Assembly: GCA_964653855.1 (NCBI GenBank)
Contig: CAZZFV010000011.1
Coordinates: forward strand, 1-51,016
DNA: 51,016 nt
Direction: 5' to 3'
DNA from: RGIG3528 sp964653855
GTDB lineage: Bacteria; Bacillota; Clostridia; Lachnospirales; Lachnospiraceae
Shown here: piece after piece, positions 40,071-48,719 of the stretch
Layout: every line of letters starts with the position of its first letter
Position numbering within the stretch: the first letter of the stretch is position 1
The notes under the pieces: model-generated
Database searches by the model: none
The model's input: the letters and a program-made list of their open reading frames with translations, nothing else
Told to the model about the DNA's origin: nothing
Program-made: the position numbers and the translations under genes

Positions 40071-41275
40071 CAGTCAACACCTCCCAACAGCTGTTTTGCA
40101 ATACTTTGGGGATTAATTCTTTGTATATCGTCGGGAACGTTTTGTCCGTTTGTCGAATAAGCAAGGCGTGCATCGGTAAGCATTCTTACGTTCAAAATAT
40201 TTCCGATGCAATCCGTTTCGTCGAGTTTCGTGAAAATAAGGTTATACTTCGTGATTTCCGAATATCCTTCGGTTATCGTCACAAGATCCTTGTATTTTGT
40301 CGTTGCGGACAAAACAAGATAAGTTTCACGTATCGCTTCCGGAACGGAAAAAATGAGCTTTTCTATGTCGTCACGCTGCTCACGGTTTTTGAGCGTTCTT
40401 CCCGCGGTGTCGATAAGAACGACGTCATATCCCGAAAAATCGTCCATTGCTTCTTTCATTTCGGATTCGGAATAAATAACCTTTAAAGGAATGTTGAGTA
40501 TCGAAGCATAGCTTCTCAGCTGGTCGATTGCCGCAAGACGGTAAGTATCCGCCGTAAAAAGAGCGACTTTTGCTTTGAGCCCCAGCTTTAAGCTTGAAGC
40601 AAGCTTTGCGATTGTTGTTGTTTTTCCGACACCGGTGGGCCCGATAAAAAATATGAATTTTGTTTTCCCTTCACATATTTTTATCGTGCTTGTTTCACCA
40701 AGTTTTAACACAAGCTTTTGATAAATGTTTGAAAGAATTGTTTTTATGTCGGCATCCGGGCGAACTGACGATTCGATTTCCGACATAATTTTGTTTACGT
40801 AAATTTCTTCCACTTCGTTTGCGAGGAGCTTATTGTAAACCATTTTGAAGCATGTCATTGCCGCCGAGTCCTGCGTGTTTTCGGGTTCCGTTCTCTGGAC
40901 AAGATCGTTTGTGCTTTTTTCCGTGTTTTGCTTTTCCAAAATGGATTGAAGGCTGTCAAGAACATGTTCTATCGGGAAAGTCTTGTCGTCTTCTTTTGAC
41001 ACAAACATATCCGTACTTTTTCCCTTTTGATATTCCGCCGCGGCCTTTTGGAACGCGGGAATATTTTGGGGTGCGGGTGCGGACACTTTTTTGTCAAAAT
41101 TTGTTTCCGTTTCTACGGACGCGGTCACCTGAACAAGGGGCTTCTTAAAAAACTTAAAAAGTCCTTTCGGTTTAAGCGTTGTGATATGTGTGATTATAAC
41201 GTCTTTACCGAGCTCTTCTTTTGCTTTTTCGAGAGCCTCTTTTTCGGTCGGCGCTTCAAATTTTTTAATGAGCAT
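40070..41275 (-). CDS. flhF: Flagellar biosynthesis SRP-type GTPase FlhF
   Basis: 401 aa. An N-terminal basic B domain with a linker, then the SRP NG domains: G1 G-P-T-G-V-G-K-T-T-T, D-T-A-G-R and T-K-L-D-E-T. FlhF targets the first flagellar components to the assembly site. Translation start coupled to the flhA stop. FlhF, FlhG and FlhA order is as in B. subtilis. Confidence 0.96.
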   Translation of the reverse strand: MLIKKFEAPTEKEALEKAKEELGKDVIITHITTLKPKGLFKFFKKPLVQVTASVETETNFDKKVSAPAPQNIPAFQKAAAEYQKGKSTDMFVSKEDDKTFPIEHVLDSLQSILEKQNTEKSTNDLVQRTEPENTQDSAAMTCFKMVYNKLLANEVEEIYVNKIMSEIESSVRPDADIKTILSNIYQKLVLKLGETSTIKICEGKTKFIFFIGPTGVGKTTTIAKLASSLKLGLKAKVALFTADTYRLAAIDQLRSYASILNIPLKVIYSESEMKEAMDDFSGYDVVLIDTAGRTLKNREQRDDIEKLIFSVPEAIRETYLVLSATTKYKDLVTITEGYSEITKYNLIFTKLDETDCIGNILNVRMLTDARLAYSTNGQNVPDDIQRINPQSIAKQLLGGVD

Positions 41276-43314
41276 TAGGCGGTCACCATCCCAACTGATT
41301 GTAATTCAACATTTGATTCTATTTCATTGTAAGAAACAACAATTAAATCAGAAAAGTAATCTTTTGTCATACGTTTAAAATACATGCGCACTATAGGTGA
41401 AGTAATGATAATCGGATTTCCGCCGAGGCCTTCGAGTTTTTCCGTCTCTTCCTTTACGGAACGCATGATTTTTTGATTTTTTTCGGGATCTATCGCAATA
41501 TACGAGCCCGTTTCCGTTTGCTTTACGGAATTCATTATTTCCTGCTCGATTTTTGGATCGAGTGTAACAACATTCGTTTGCACGTTTGCCGGGAAATATT
41601 TTGTCGAAATAAATCTCTTTATGCTCGGACTTTGACGAACGTATTCCGTGAGTACATCCGTGTCGCGAGTCGTTGCGGCATAGTCGGCAAGCGTTTCAAG
41701 AATCGTAACCATGTCTCTGATTGAAATGCCTTCACGCAAAAGATTTTGAAGTACCTTTTGCACTTCACCGATACTCATAAGCTTCGGAATAAGCTCCGTA
41801 ACAACGGTTGCGTTGTTTTCCTGAATGTTGTTGATGAGATTCTGAACATCCTGACGCGTAAGAAGCTCGTCAAGGTGCTGTTTGATAATTTCCGTAAGGT
41901 GAGTTGCGATAATCGAAGGCGGGTCTACAACGGTATACCCAAACGATTCGGCTCTTTCACGCTGTGATTCGGTAATCCATATTGCGGGCAAATGGAACGA
42001 CGGTTCGAATGTCGGAATACCCGTTATTTCTTCTTCAACGTATCCCGGATTCATCGCCATGTAGTGGTCAAACAATATTTCTCCGTCCGACACCTGTATA
42101 CCCTTTATCTTGATGATATATTGATTGGGATTTAATTGAATATTGTCTCTCATTCTGATAGTCGGAACAACACATCCGTATTCGAGCGCGATTTGACGAC
42201 GTATGAGCACGACTCTGTCAAGTAAATCTCCGCCCTGGTTTGCGTCCGCAAGAGGAATGATTCCGTATCCGAATTCAAGTTCAATCGAGTCCACATTGAG
42301 CAATGAAACAACATTTTCGGGCTTTCTGATTTCTTCCGCACTCGTTTCGACTTCCGAAACCTCGCTTTCGACTTTTGCAACTTCCATTTTGCTTTGCATG
42401 GATCTCGCAACCAAAATAAATATTACTCCGTATATCGCAAATACAAGCGTGGGAAGCTTTGTGAAAAGTCCGAGTACAACCATTGCCCCGCCCACGATAT
42501 AAAGTGCCTTAGGTGCCGAAAAAAGCTGGCCGATAAGCATGTCGCCCGTATCCGTGTCGGATGACACTTTTGTTACGACTATACCTGTAGAAAGCGAAAT
42601 TACGAGTGAAGGGATCTGTGACACAAGTCCGTCACCGATTGTGAGAAGCGCATAATTGTTAAGTGCTTCCGTTGCACTCATGTTTTGAAAAATCATTCCG
42701 GTAATTATTCCGCCCACAAAGTTTATGATTGTGATCAAAAGGCCCGCGGTTGCGTCTCCCTTTACGTACTTTGTGGCACCGTCCATTGCTCCGAAAAACG
42801 TGGATTCGTCCTGAATCTTTTTTCGTCTTGCCTGAGCCTGTTTGTCGTCGATTGCACCGGTGTTTAAGTCGGCATCGATTGCCATTTGTTTTCCTGGCAT
42901 GGCATCGAGCGTAAATCTTGCGGAAACTTCGGCAACACGCTCCGAGCCTTTGTTGATTACCATAAACTGGACGATTATAAGTATGATGAATACGATTGCG
43001 CCGATTACAATGTTGCCGCCGCCGACAAATTCACCGAAAGCCGCAACGACTTCACCGGCATATCCGTTTGCGAGAATGTTTCTTGTCGAAGAAACGTTTA
43101 GCGATATTCTGAATATCGTCGTAAACAAGAGCATTGACGGAAATGACGACATTTGAAGCACATCGACCGAAAATAACGCCGTAAACAAAATTATGAAGGC
43201 AACGGCAATGTTAAAAGCCATGAGAACATCAAGGAGCGCCGTCGGAAGCGGTATGATGAGGAATAAAATCGCACATAATATGTAAATTGCAACAAATATA
43301 TCATTTTTTTTCAT
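41275..43314 (-). CDS. flhA: Flagellar export gate protein FlhA
   Basis: 679 aa. Eight membrane segments in the N-terminal half (about 10-310), the FHIPEP signature near R-F-T-L-D-A-M-P-G-K-Q-M-A-I-D-A-D-L, and the large cytoplasmic C-terminal domain forming the nonameric ring that sorts export substrates. AAGGAGG precedes the ATG. Confidence 0.97.
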   Translation of the reverse strand: MKKNDIFVAIYILCAILFLIIPLPTALLDVLMAFNIAVAFIILFTALFSVDVLQMSSFPSMLLFTTIFRISLNVSSTRNILANGYAGEVVAAFGEFVGGGNIVIGAIVFIILIIVQFMVINKGSERVAEVSARFTLDAMPGKQMAIDADLNTGAIDDKQAQARRKKIQDESTFFGAMDGATKYVKGDATAGLLITIINFVGGIITGMIFQNMSATEALNNYALLTIGDGLVSQIPSLVISLSTGIVVTKVSSDTDTGDMLIGQLFSAPKALYIVGGAMVVLGLFTKLPTLVFAIYGVIFILVARSMQSKMEVAKVESEVSEVETSAEEIRKPENVVSLLNVDSIELEFGYGIIPLADANQGGDLLDRVVLIRRQIALEYGCVVPTIRMRDNIQLNPNQYIIKIKGIQVSDGEILFDHYMAMNPGYVEEEITGIPTFEPSFHLPAIWITESQRERAESFGYTVVDPPSIIATHLTEIIKQHLDELLTRQDVQNLINNIQENNATVVTELIPKLMSIGEVQKVLQNLLREGISIRDMVTILETLADYAATTRDTDVLTEYVRQSPSIKRFISTKYFPANVQTNVVTLDPKIEQEIMNSVKQTETGSYIAIDPEKNQKIMRSVKEETEKLEGLGGNPIIITSPIVRMYFKRMTKDYFSDLIVVSYNEIESNVELQSVGMVTA

Positions 43315-43353
43315 ATGATGTGCTTATCCCTCCTTCCCTGATTTTTTTTAAAA

Positions 43354-44481
43354 CTATTTTAGACTGTAAACGTAAGCCAATACTTCCGCGGTCATTGCGT
43401 ACAACGATTCCGGAATTTCGGCATCCAGATCCACATTAAAGTAAAGCATTCTCGCAAGAGCCTTGTTCTCGACAATCGGAACATTGTTTTCTTTTGCGAT
43501 GTCCTTGATTTTTTGTGCTATGTAATCGGCACCCTTTGCAACAAGCACGGGCGCTTTCGATTTTTCCTTGTCGTATTTGATCGCACAGGCAAAGTGTGTG
43601 GGGTTGGTGATTACGACATCCGCATCCGGAACCTTTTTCATCATTCTTCGCTGCGACGCTTCCCTCATCTTCGACTTAATTTTTCCTTTGACCTGAGGGT
43701 CACCTTCCTGCTGTTTAAACTCGTCTTTCACTTCCTGCTTCGACATCTTCATATCGTTGTGGAATTTCCACTTATGATACAAAAAATCCGCAAATCCTAT
43801 TATAAGATATACGCCCGAAATTTTAAAGCCGAGATCAATTATAAAATTACAAATGTAAGCAACCGCGGGAATAAGTTCGAGCTCATAAAGTACTTTTATT
43901 TTGTCCGCTTCGTCTTTTATCGCGGAATATGCCATCCAAAATATGAGAATAATCTTTATTATCGCTTTTGCGAGATCGAAAAGCTTTTCCGCGGAAAACA
44001 TTCTTTTGAGGCCGGTCATGGGATTAAGTTTATCCGCCTTAGGCTTTAAAGGCTTTGCGGTCGGATTCCATTTAACCTGAATCAAGTTTACGAAAAGTGC
44101 CATGACAAGCGCAAAAACAAGAATCGGAAGCGACGTAATTATAATTCTCACAATCGCTTTATTCATAAGACTCACGATAAAGTTTGAATTTGGGCTTTCT
44201 ACGGCATAAACGGACATTGTGTTGTAGCTTTCCGGGAAAGCCTTCATAAGATTGTCGCGTATAAAAGTCGCAAAAAACTTTATCGAAAGAAAAAGGGCAA
44301 AAAGCATCCCCGCCGTAACAAGCTCCTGGCTTTTTGCAACCTGCCCCTCATCTCTTGCATCTTTTAATCTTTTTGCGGTGGGCTCTTCCGTCTTGTCGGC
44401 GGCGCCTTCCGCAAACAATTGAAGATTGAGTCTTAAATATAAATTTTTTTCCTGTGTGTCAAAAATATATTCTTCCGTCAT
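43354..44481 (-). CDS. flhB: Flagellar export switch protein FlhB
   Basis: 375 aa. Four membrane segments and a cytoplasmic domain with the self-cleaving N-P-T-H motif (V-I-T-N-P-T-H-F-A), which switches export from rod/hook to filament proteins. The N terminus is about 20 residues longer than usual before the R-L-N-L-Q-L-F-A-E-G start common in related FlhB; no better start with a good ribosome site was found. fliQ ends two bases upstream. Confidence 0.95.
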   Translation of the reverse strand: MTEEYIFDTQEKNLYLRLNLQLFAEGAADKTEEPTAKRLKDARDEGQVAKSQELVTAGMLFALFLSIKFFATFIRDNLMKAFPESYNTMSVYAVESPNSNFIVSLMNKAIVRIIITSLPILVFALVMALFVNLIQVKWNPTAKPLKPKADKLNPMTGLKRMFSAEKLFDLAKAIIKIILIFWMAYSAIKDEADKIKVLYELELIPAVAYICNFIIDLGFKISGVYLIIGFADFLYHKWKFHNDMKMSKQEVKDEFKQQEGDPQVKGKIKSKMREASQRRMMKKVPDADVVITNPTHFACAIKYDKEKSKAPVLVAKGADYIAQKIKDIAKENNVPIVENKALARMLYFNVDLDAEIPESLYAMTAEVLAYVYSLK

Positions 44482-44483
44482 TT

Positions 44484-44750
44484 TTATCCGATATATGAAG
44501 AAAAGTTGAAAAGTTCTTCCGTAAATTCGACAAGCGTTGTGAGAAGCCAGCTGCCCGCAAGCATCAATATGACGAATATTCCGAGGAGCTTGGGCAAAAA
44601 AGTAAGCGTCGACTCCTGAATGGACGTGATTGTCTGAAAAAGGCTCACGATAAGTCCCAGCACAAGGGACAAAAGAAGCATCGGAGCGGCAACTTTTAAC
44701 GTGACGAGAAGCGCTTCCGAAAATATATCGATTAAAGTCTGTTCATTCAT
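44484..44750 (-). CDS. fliQ: Flagellar export gate protein FliQ
   Basis: 88 aa with two membrane helices (about 15-37 and 52-73) and L-V-L-G-L-I-V-S-L-F-Q-T-I-T-S-I-Q-E in between, the family signature. Four copies surround the FliP-FliR core of the export gate. GGAGGAGG precedes the ATG. Confidence 0.97.
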   Translation of the reverse strand: MNEQTLIDIFSEALLVTLKVAAPMLLLSLVLGLIVSLFQTITSIQESTLTFLPKLLGIFVILMLAGSWLLTTLVEFTEELFNFSSYIG

Positions 44751-44751
44751 C

Positions 44752-45528
44752 TTAGCTTCCTCCTCCCATATAATAAATAGCTTCCTTCATATATTCTATC
44801 ATCTTGTTGAAAATCAAATCGGATATCGAAGGCAAAAACATCATCATGATCATAAGTATCGTAAGTCCGATAAAAATTTTAAGCTGAAAACCGATGACAA
44901 ACATATTCATTTGCGGTGCGGCTTTCGCAAGTATCGCAAGTATTGTGTTTACGACAAGCATCGCCGCAAATATCGGTAAAATTATTCTGAACGCTATGAT
45001 CATGTAGTCACGGATAAATCCGAGCATGACGTTAAATATGTTTCCCGAAATCGAAACCGTCCCCACGGGAACTATCTTAAACGAATCTATGACGGCTTTT
45101 ATGATATATAGATGCATGTTTGTGACAATAAGCATGAGCATAACCGCATAGCCGAAAAAGGTGCTCGATATCGTTGTTTGAATGTTTGTCGACGGGTCAA
45201 ACTCCTGAGCGCTCGAAAATCCCACTTCCGTATCTATCATCTGCCCCGCCATAGTAATGATGTAATATGCAATATGGCAAAAGAGTCCGAGAGTCATTCC
45301 GCACAAAACTTCCTTTATGAGAATGACCGTATATTCGATGATGCCGTTGTATTCGATGTAATTGTCTTTGAGTGTTATGTATACGATAATCGAAACAGCA
45401 ACGGAAAAGAGCACTTTTGCGCGCTGAGGCACGTTTTTGACGGAAAACAAAGGTGCCGTAAATATGAAACCCGTGACGCGTGCGGCTATAAAAAGCAGCA
45501 TTTCGAGATTTGATAAGGTAAAGCTCAA
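44752..45528 (-). CDS. fliR: Flagellar export gate protein FliR
   Basis: 258 aa from a TTG at 45528. The GTG at 45537 sits within the GGAGG site and cannot be the start; TTG is 8 nt after it. About six membrane helices, the pattern R-V-T-G-F-I-F-T-A-P near the start and N-T-I-L-A-I-L-A-K-A-A-P-Q-M-N-M-F later. One copy closes the FliP5FliR1 core of the export gate. One base separates it from fliQ. Confidence 0.94.
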   Translation of the reverse strand: MSFTLSNLEMLLFIAARVTGFIFTAPLFSVKNVPQRAKVLFSVAVSIIVYITLKDNYIEYNGIIEYTVILIKEVLCGMTLGLFCHIAYYIITMAGQMIDTEVGFSSAQEFDPSTNIQTTISSTFFGYAVMLMLIVTNMHLYIIKAVIDSFKIVPVGTVSISGNIFNVMLGFIRDYMIIAFRIILPIFAAMLVVNTILAILAKAAPQMNMFVIGFQLKIFIGLTILMIMMMFLPSISDLIFNKMIEYMKEAIYYMGGGS

Positions 45529-45542
45529 AATTATCACCTCCG

Positions 45543-46499
45543 CTAATAGAAGGTCATAAGGAGCTGTTCGATAACAAGTGCCCAGCCGTCAACGGCAATA
45601 AAGAGAAGAATCTTAAAAGGCGTTGAAATGGTTGTCGGCGGAAGCATCATCATACCCATTGACATGAGTGTCGCCGAAACAACCATGTCTATTACAAGGA
45701 ACGGAATATATATTATAAATCCCATATAAAAGGCAATTCTGAGTTCACTTATTATGAACGACGGAATAAGAACGTATGTGGGAATGTCGGAAAGATCGTT
45801 AACCGATTCTATTCCCGCAATATTGCAAAATAATGTCAAATCCTTTTCGTCCTTTATCTGCCCAAACATAAATTCGCGCAAAGGCTCGATTCCACGCTCT
45901 ATCGCCTCTTCGTACGTGATTTCGTTGGCTTCGAGCGGCTTTATCGCATTTTCGTTTATTTCCGAAAAAACGGGATTCATGATGAAAAGCGTGAGGAAAA
46001 GCGCAAGTCCGATCAAAATTTGATTCGGAGGCGTTGATTGCATTCCTATCGCGCTTCTCACAAAATGAAAAACGATGAGAATGCGCATAAAGCTCGTTAC
46101 CATTATCAAAATGGAAGGAGCAAGAGAAATAACGGTCAAAACAATCAGCATTCTGAGTGTTGTCGAAAGACCGTTATTCGCATCGTCATCGTTGTTTGTT
46201 GACAAAGATATGTCAACACCGCCGACATTTCCGCTTATGTTGATGCCGGATGATGTTGAATTTGTGTTTGTTGTACCGGAACCGGAAGTGCTTTCCGTAT
46301 TATCCGTTACACTTGAACCCAAAGAAGTATCCGTATCCGTAATCGATCCGATCGGAGCAATTGTGGGAAACGGTGTAACCGTAACCGTGGCCGCAAATAC
46401 TTCACGATTTCCTGAAATAAAACAAGAGGTTATTGAAACGATTATTCCGATAATTACAAAAAACAAAAGCTTTTTATAATTATTAACCCGTTTCATCAT
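45543..46499 (-). CDS. fliP: Flagellar export gate protein FliP with Ser/Thr/Asn-rich N-terminal extension
   Basis: 318 aa. Signal peptide (about residues 1-36, ending near V-F-A-A), a 70-residue low-complexity part rich in Ser, Thr, Asn, Gly and Asp (37-110), then the FliP core with M-V-T-S-F-M-R-I-L-I-V-F and four membrane helices, ending M-M-M-L-P-P and a final helix. FliP forms the pentameric core of the export gate. E. coli FliP is about 245 aa; the extra length is the outer-face extension. Confidence 0.95.
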   Translation of the reverse strand: MMKRVNNYKKLLFFVIIGIIVSITSCFISGNREVFAATVTVTPFPTIAPIGSITDTDTSLGSSVTDNTESTSGSGTTNTNSTSSGINISGNVGGVDISLSTNNDDDANNGLSTTLRMLIVLTVISLAPSILIMVTSFMRILIVFHFVRSAIGMQSTPPNQILIGLALFLTLFIMNPVFSEINENAIKPLEANEITYEEAIERGIEPLREFMFGQIKDEKDLTLFCNIAGIESVNDLSDIPTYVLIPSFIISELRIAFYMGFIIYIPFLVIDMVVSATLMSMGMMMLPPTTISTPFKILLFIAVDGWALVIEQLLMTFY

Positions 46500-46547
46500 A
46501 ACCCAATAACCTTAAAAAATTTTCTTAATATGTGCCTGTAAAAAAAC

Positions 46548-46964
46548 TTATTCCGACACATCGGAATCTTTTTTCGATGCCTTTTTTATTGCATCAAAAA
46601 CGGCGGAAAAACTCGTTTTCAAAGCCGTATTCTTATTGAACGATATCTCGCTCTCCGGAATTTCGCAAATTACATTAACATTGTCTTTTGTTGCGGAAAG
46701 TGCGTAATAAGTGTTGCAAATTCTCACAAGCAAAAGATAACGTTCCCTTGCAATGCAATATGTTTCTATGAGCTCAAAATTGCCTGTGTTCTTTTGGCGT
46801 ATATTTCTTGACGCAACAAATTTTGTTGTGAAATAACATGCCAAAAGAACAATGACAAAAATGATCAAAATTCCGAAGAATTCAAGCAAATTCTGCGCGG
46901 ATGAGCTTACGCTCTTCCCGGTGCCGGTTGTCAAAAAAACATCCGGAAAAGATAATTTACCCAT
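46548..46964 (-). CDS. fliO: Flagellar biosynthesis protein FliO
   Basis: 138 aa. One membrane helix (about residues 28-50) followed by a small cytoplasmic domain with V-E-like strands and L-I-E-T-Y-C-I-A-R-E-R-Y-L-L-L-V-R-I, the FliO/FliZ pattern. FliO helps assemble FliP. Placement directly before fliP fits. The start lies just after the cheY stop with a weak site, suggesting coupling. Confidence 0.86.
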   Translation of the reverse strand: MGKLSFPDVFLTTGTGKSVSSSAQNLLEFFGILIIFVIVLLACYFTTKFVASRNIRQKNTGNFELIETYCIARERYLLLVRICNTYYALSATKDNVNVICEIPESEISFNKNTALKTSFSAVFDAIKKASKKDSDVSE

Positions 46965-46966
46965 AA

Positions 46967-47329
46967 TCAGCCGATTACTTTTCTTACTGCCTCGAGAACT
47001 CTGTCCGCATGGAAAGGCTTAACGATAAAGTCCTTTGCGCCCGCCTGAATGGATTCGATAACCATTGCCTGCTGACCCATTGCGGAACACATAATAACAC
47101 TGGCATTGCCGTCTTTTGCACGAATCTCTTTAAGAGCCTGGATACCGTCCTTTTCAGGCATTGTGATGTCCATCATAACGAGATCGGGCTTTGTTTCCGT
47201 ATACTTGTCAACGGCAACCGCACCGTTTTCGGCTTCACCGGCAATATCATAACCGTTCTTTGTAAGAATGTCTTTTATCATCATTCTCATGAATGCCGCA
47301 TCATCACAAATCAAAATACTTTTTGCCAT
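46967..47329 (-). CDS. cheY: Chemotaxis response regulator CheY
   Basis: 120 aa, a lone receiver domain. The acid pocket D9/D10, phospho-acceptor Asp54 (V-M-M-D-I-T-M-P), switch threonine/serine region C-S-A-M-G and K-P-F near 104 are all present. Phosphorylated CheY binds FliM to control rotation. GGAG precedes the ATG and a possible promoter lies upstream. Confidence 0.96.
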   Translation of the reverse strand: MAKSILICDDAAFMRMMIKDILTKNGYDIAGEAENGAVAVDKYTETKPDLVMMDITMPEKDGIQALKEIRAKDGNASVIMCSAMGQQAMVIESIQAGAKDFIVKPFHADRVLEAVRKVIG

Positions 47330-47372
47330 ATTCTTATCTCCTAAAATTAGTGTGATTTTAAATATATGAAAG

Positions 47373-47402
47373 ATTATAGCATAAAAATCCGATAAATAAA
47401 GC
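47373..47402 (-). promoter_or_regulatory. Possible extended -10 promoter of cheY
   Basis: Minus-strand TGCTATAAT with a perfect -10 and an extended TG, in the 104-bp gap between fliY and cheY; the -35 (TTTATT at 16 bp) is weak. It would allow cheY and downstream genes to be expressed without the upstream flagellar promoter. Confidence 0.5.
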
Positions 47403-47433
47403 CAAAATAAGTGAGTTTATCTTTATTTTCGAT

Positions 47434-48717
47434 TTATTTAATCACTTCGGTTATTCTTATACCGAAAGCTTCACCGATGACAACAACCTCTCCCTTGGCA
47501 ACGTATTTGCCGTTTACAAGGACATCTATCGGTTCACCGGCAAGACGGTTAAGCTCAACAACCGTGCCGGGCGCAAAATCAAGAATTTCCTTTATCGTTC
47601 TGCTTGTGCGTCCGAGTTCTACGGAAACTTCCAAAGGAACATCAAGAAGGAGGTCGATGTTTTCCGTTTGTAATAACGGTGACTGAACCTGCATAAAGGG
47701 CTGGAACTCGGCATTCGAAACATTTACGTTTTGCTGAGGCGCAAAGTTCATTTGAGGCATTTGCATGTTGGGAGCCATCTGTCCCGGCATCATACCCATG
47801 CCGTAACCCATGTTCTGCCCCATGTTCATCATATTCATGTTCATTCCGGGGTTCATTTGTCCCATATTCATGCCGGGATTCATTCCCTGCATTCCCATGT
47901 TCATACCGGAATTCATTTGATTTTGCGTGTTAAATTGATCGTTTATGTTATTTGTATTTTGAGGTTGCGAAGGAGCCGTGCTTGCGGGGGCTTTAGGTGC
48001 CTGCGGTTCGGGAGCCGGTGCCTGTTCTTCCGTCTCTCCTATAAACTTTTGATAAAGGCTCTTTGCAAAATCGATCGGATAAAGCTGCATGAGCTCACTG
48101 TCCACAAGATCTCCGATTGTCATTTTAAATGAAACCTTTACAAACGGCTTTGTAAGGAAAGGAGCAATCGATGCGGCATCCGTGACATTCGACATATCGA
48201 TAAGCGAAGCGCTCGGCGGTGTGATGTCGACTTTTGCCTCTATCATTGAAGAAATCGATGTTGAAGCGGAACCCATCATTTGGTTCATGGCTTCGCTTAT
48301 CGCACTCAAGTGAAGGTCGGAAAGTTCGCCGTCCGTATTCGTTCCGTCTCCGCCCATCATGAGATCGGAAATTACCTTTACGTCATGTTCCTTCAAAATC
48401 AATATATTGTTGCCGTCAAGTCCTTCTTTGTAAAGAATTTGAATGAAAATGCAAGGCTTGCTGTAAGAATTTACAAGCTCATCCCATGTCATTATGCTGA
48501 CCGACGGAGTCGAAATGTCAACCTTTTGGTTTACGAGTGCGGCAAGAGTCGTTGCCGAGCTTCCCATGGATATGTTTGACACTTCACCTATTGCATCGCG
48601 CTCTTCGTTTGTCAATTTTTCGGAACTGTCCGCACTTTCGGAAGCGGAATCGTCATCCGAATCGTCGACCGAATTAAACAATGCGTTTATTTCTTCCTGG
48701 GATAACAAACCATCCAT
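47434..48717 (-). CDS. fliY: Flagellar motor switch phosphatase FliY with Met-rich linker
   Basis: 427 aa. A short FliM-like CheY-binding N terminus (L-S-Q-E-E-I-N-A-L-F), a CheC domain with two intact active sites (D41-x3-E45-x2-N48 and S138-x3-E142-x2-N145), a Pro/Ala/Gln linker, a Met/Asn/Gly-rich segment (about 260-330, 21 methionines between 268 and 323), and a C-terminal FliN domain (about 350-427). FliY forms the lower C-ring and removes phosphate from CheY-P. No separate fliN is in the window. GGAGG precedes the ATG. Confidence 0.96.
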   Translation of the reverse strand: MDGLLSQEEINALFNSVDDSDDDSASESADSSEKLTNEERDAIGEVSNISMGSSATTLAALVNQKVDISTPSVSIMTWDELVNSYSKPCIFIQILYKEGLDGNNILILKEHDVKVISDLMMGGDGTNTDGELSDLHLSAISEAMNQMMGSASTSISSMIEAKVDITPPSASLIDMSNVTDAASIAPFLTKPFVKVSFKMTIGDLVDSELMQLYPIDFAKSLYQKFIGETEEQAPAPEPQAPKAPASTAPSQPQNTNNINDQFNTQNQMNSGMNMGMQGMNPGMNMGQMNPGMNMNMMNMGQNMGYGMGMMPGQMAPNMQMPQMNFAPQQNVNVSNAEFQPFMQVQSPLLQTENIDLLLDVPLEVSVELGRTSRTIKEILDFAPGTVVELNRLAGEPIDVLVNGKYVAKGEVVVIGEAFGIRITEVIK

Positions 48718-48719
48718 AA

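Noticed and set aside
43513..44049. 178-codon plus-strand frame opposite flhB
   Set aside because: Shadow of flhB; low-complexity, Arg/His/Phe-rich translation and no start signals.
45529..45537. GTG start of fliR at 45537
   Set aside because: The GTG is part of the GGAGG ribosome site; TTG at 45528 has the right spacing.
47380..47433. Terminator between fliY and cheY
   Set aside because: The possible stem (AAATCG..AAAG with CTTT..CGGATTT) has bulges and no clean T tract.
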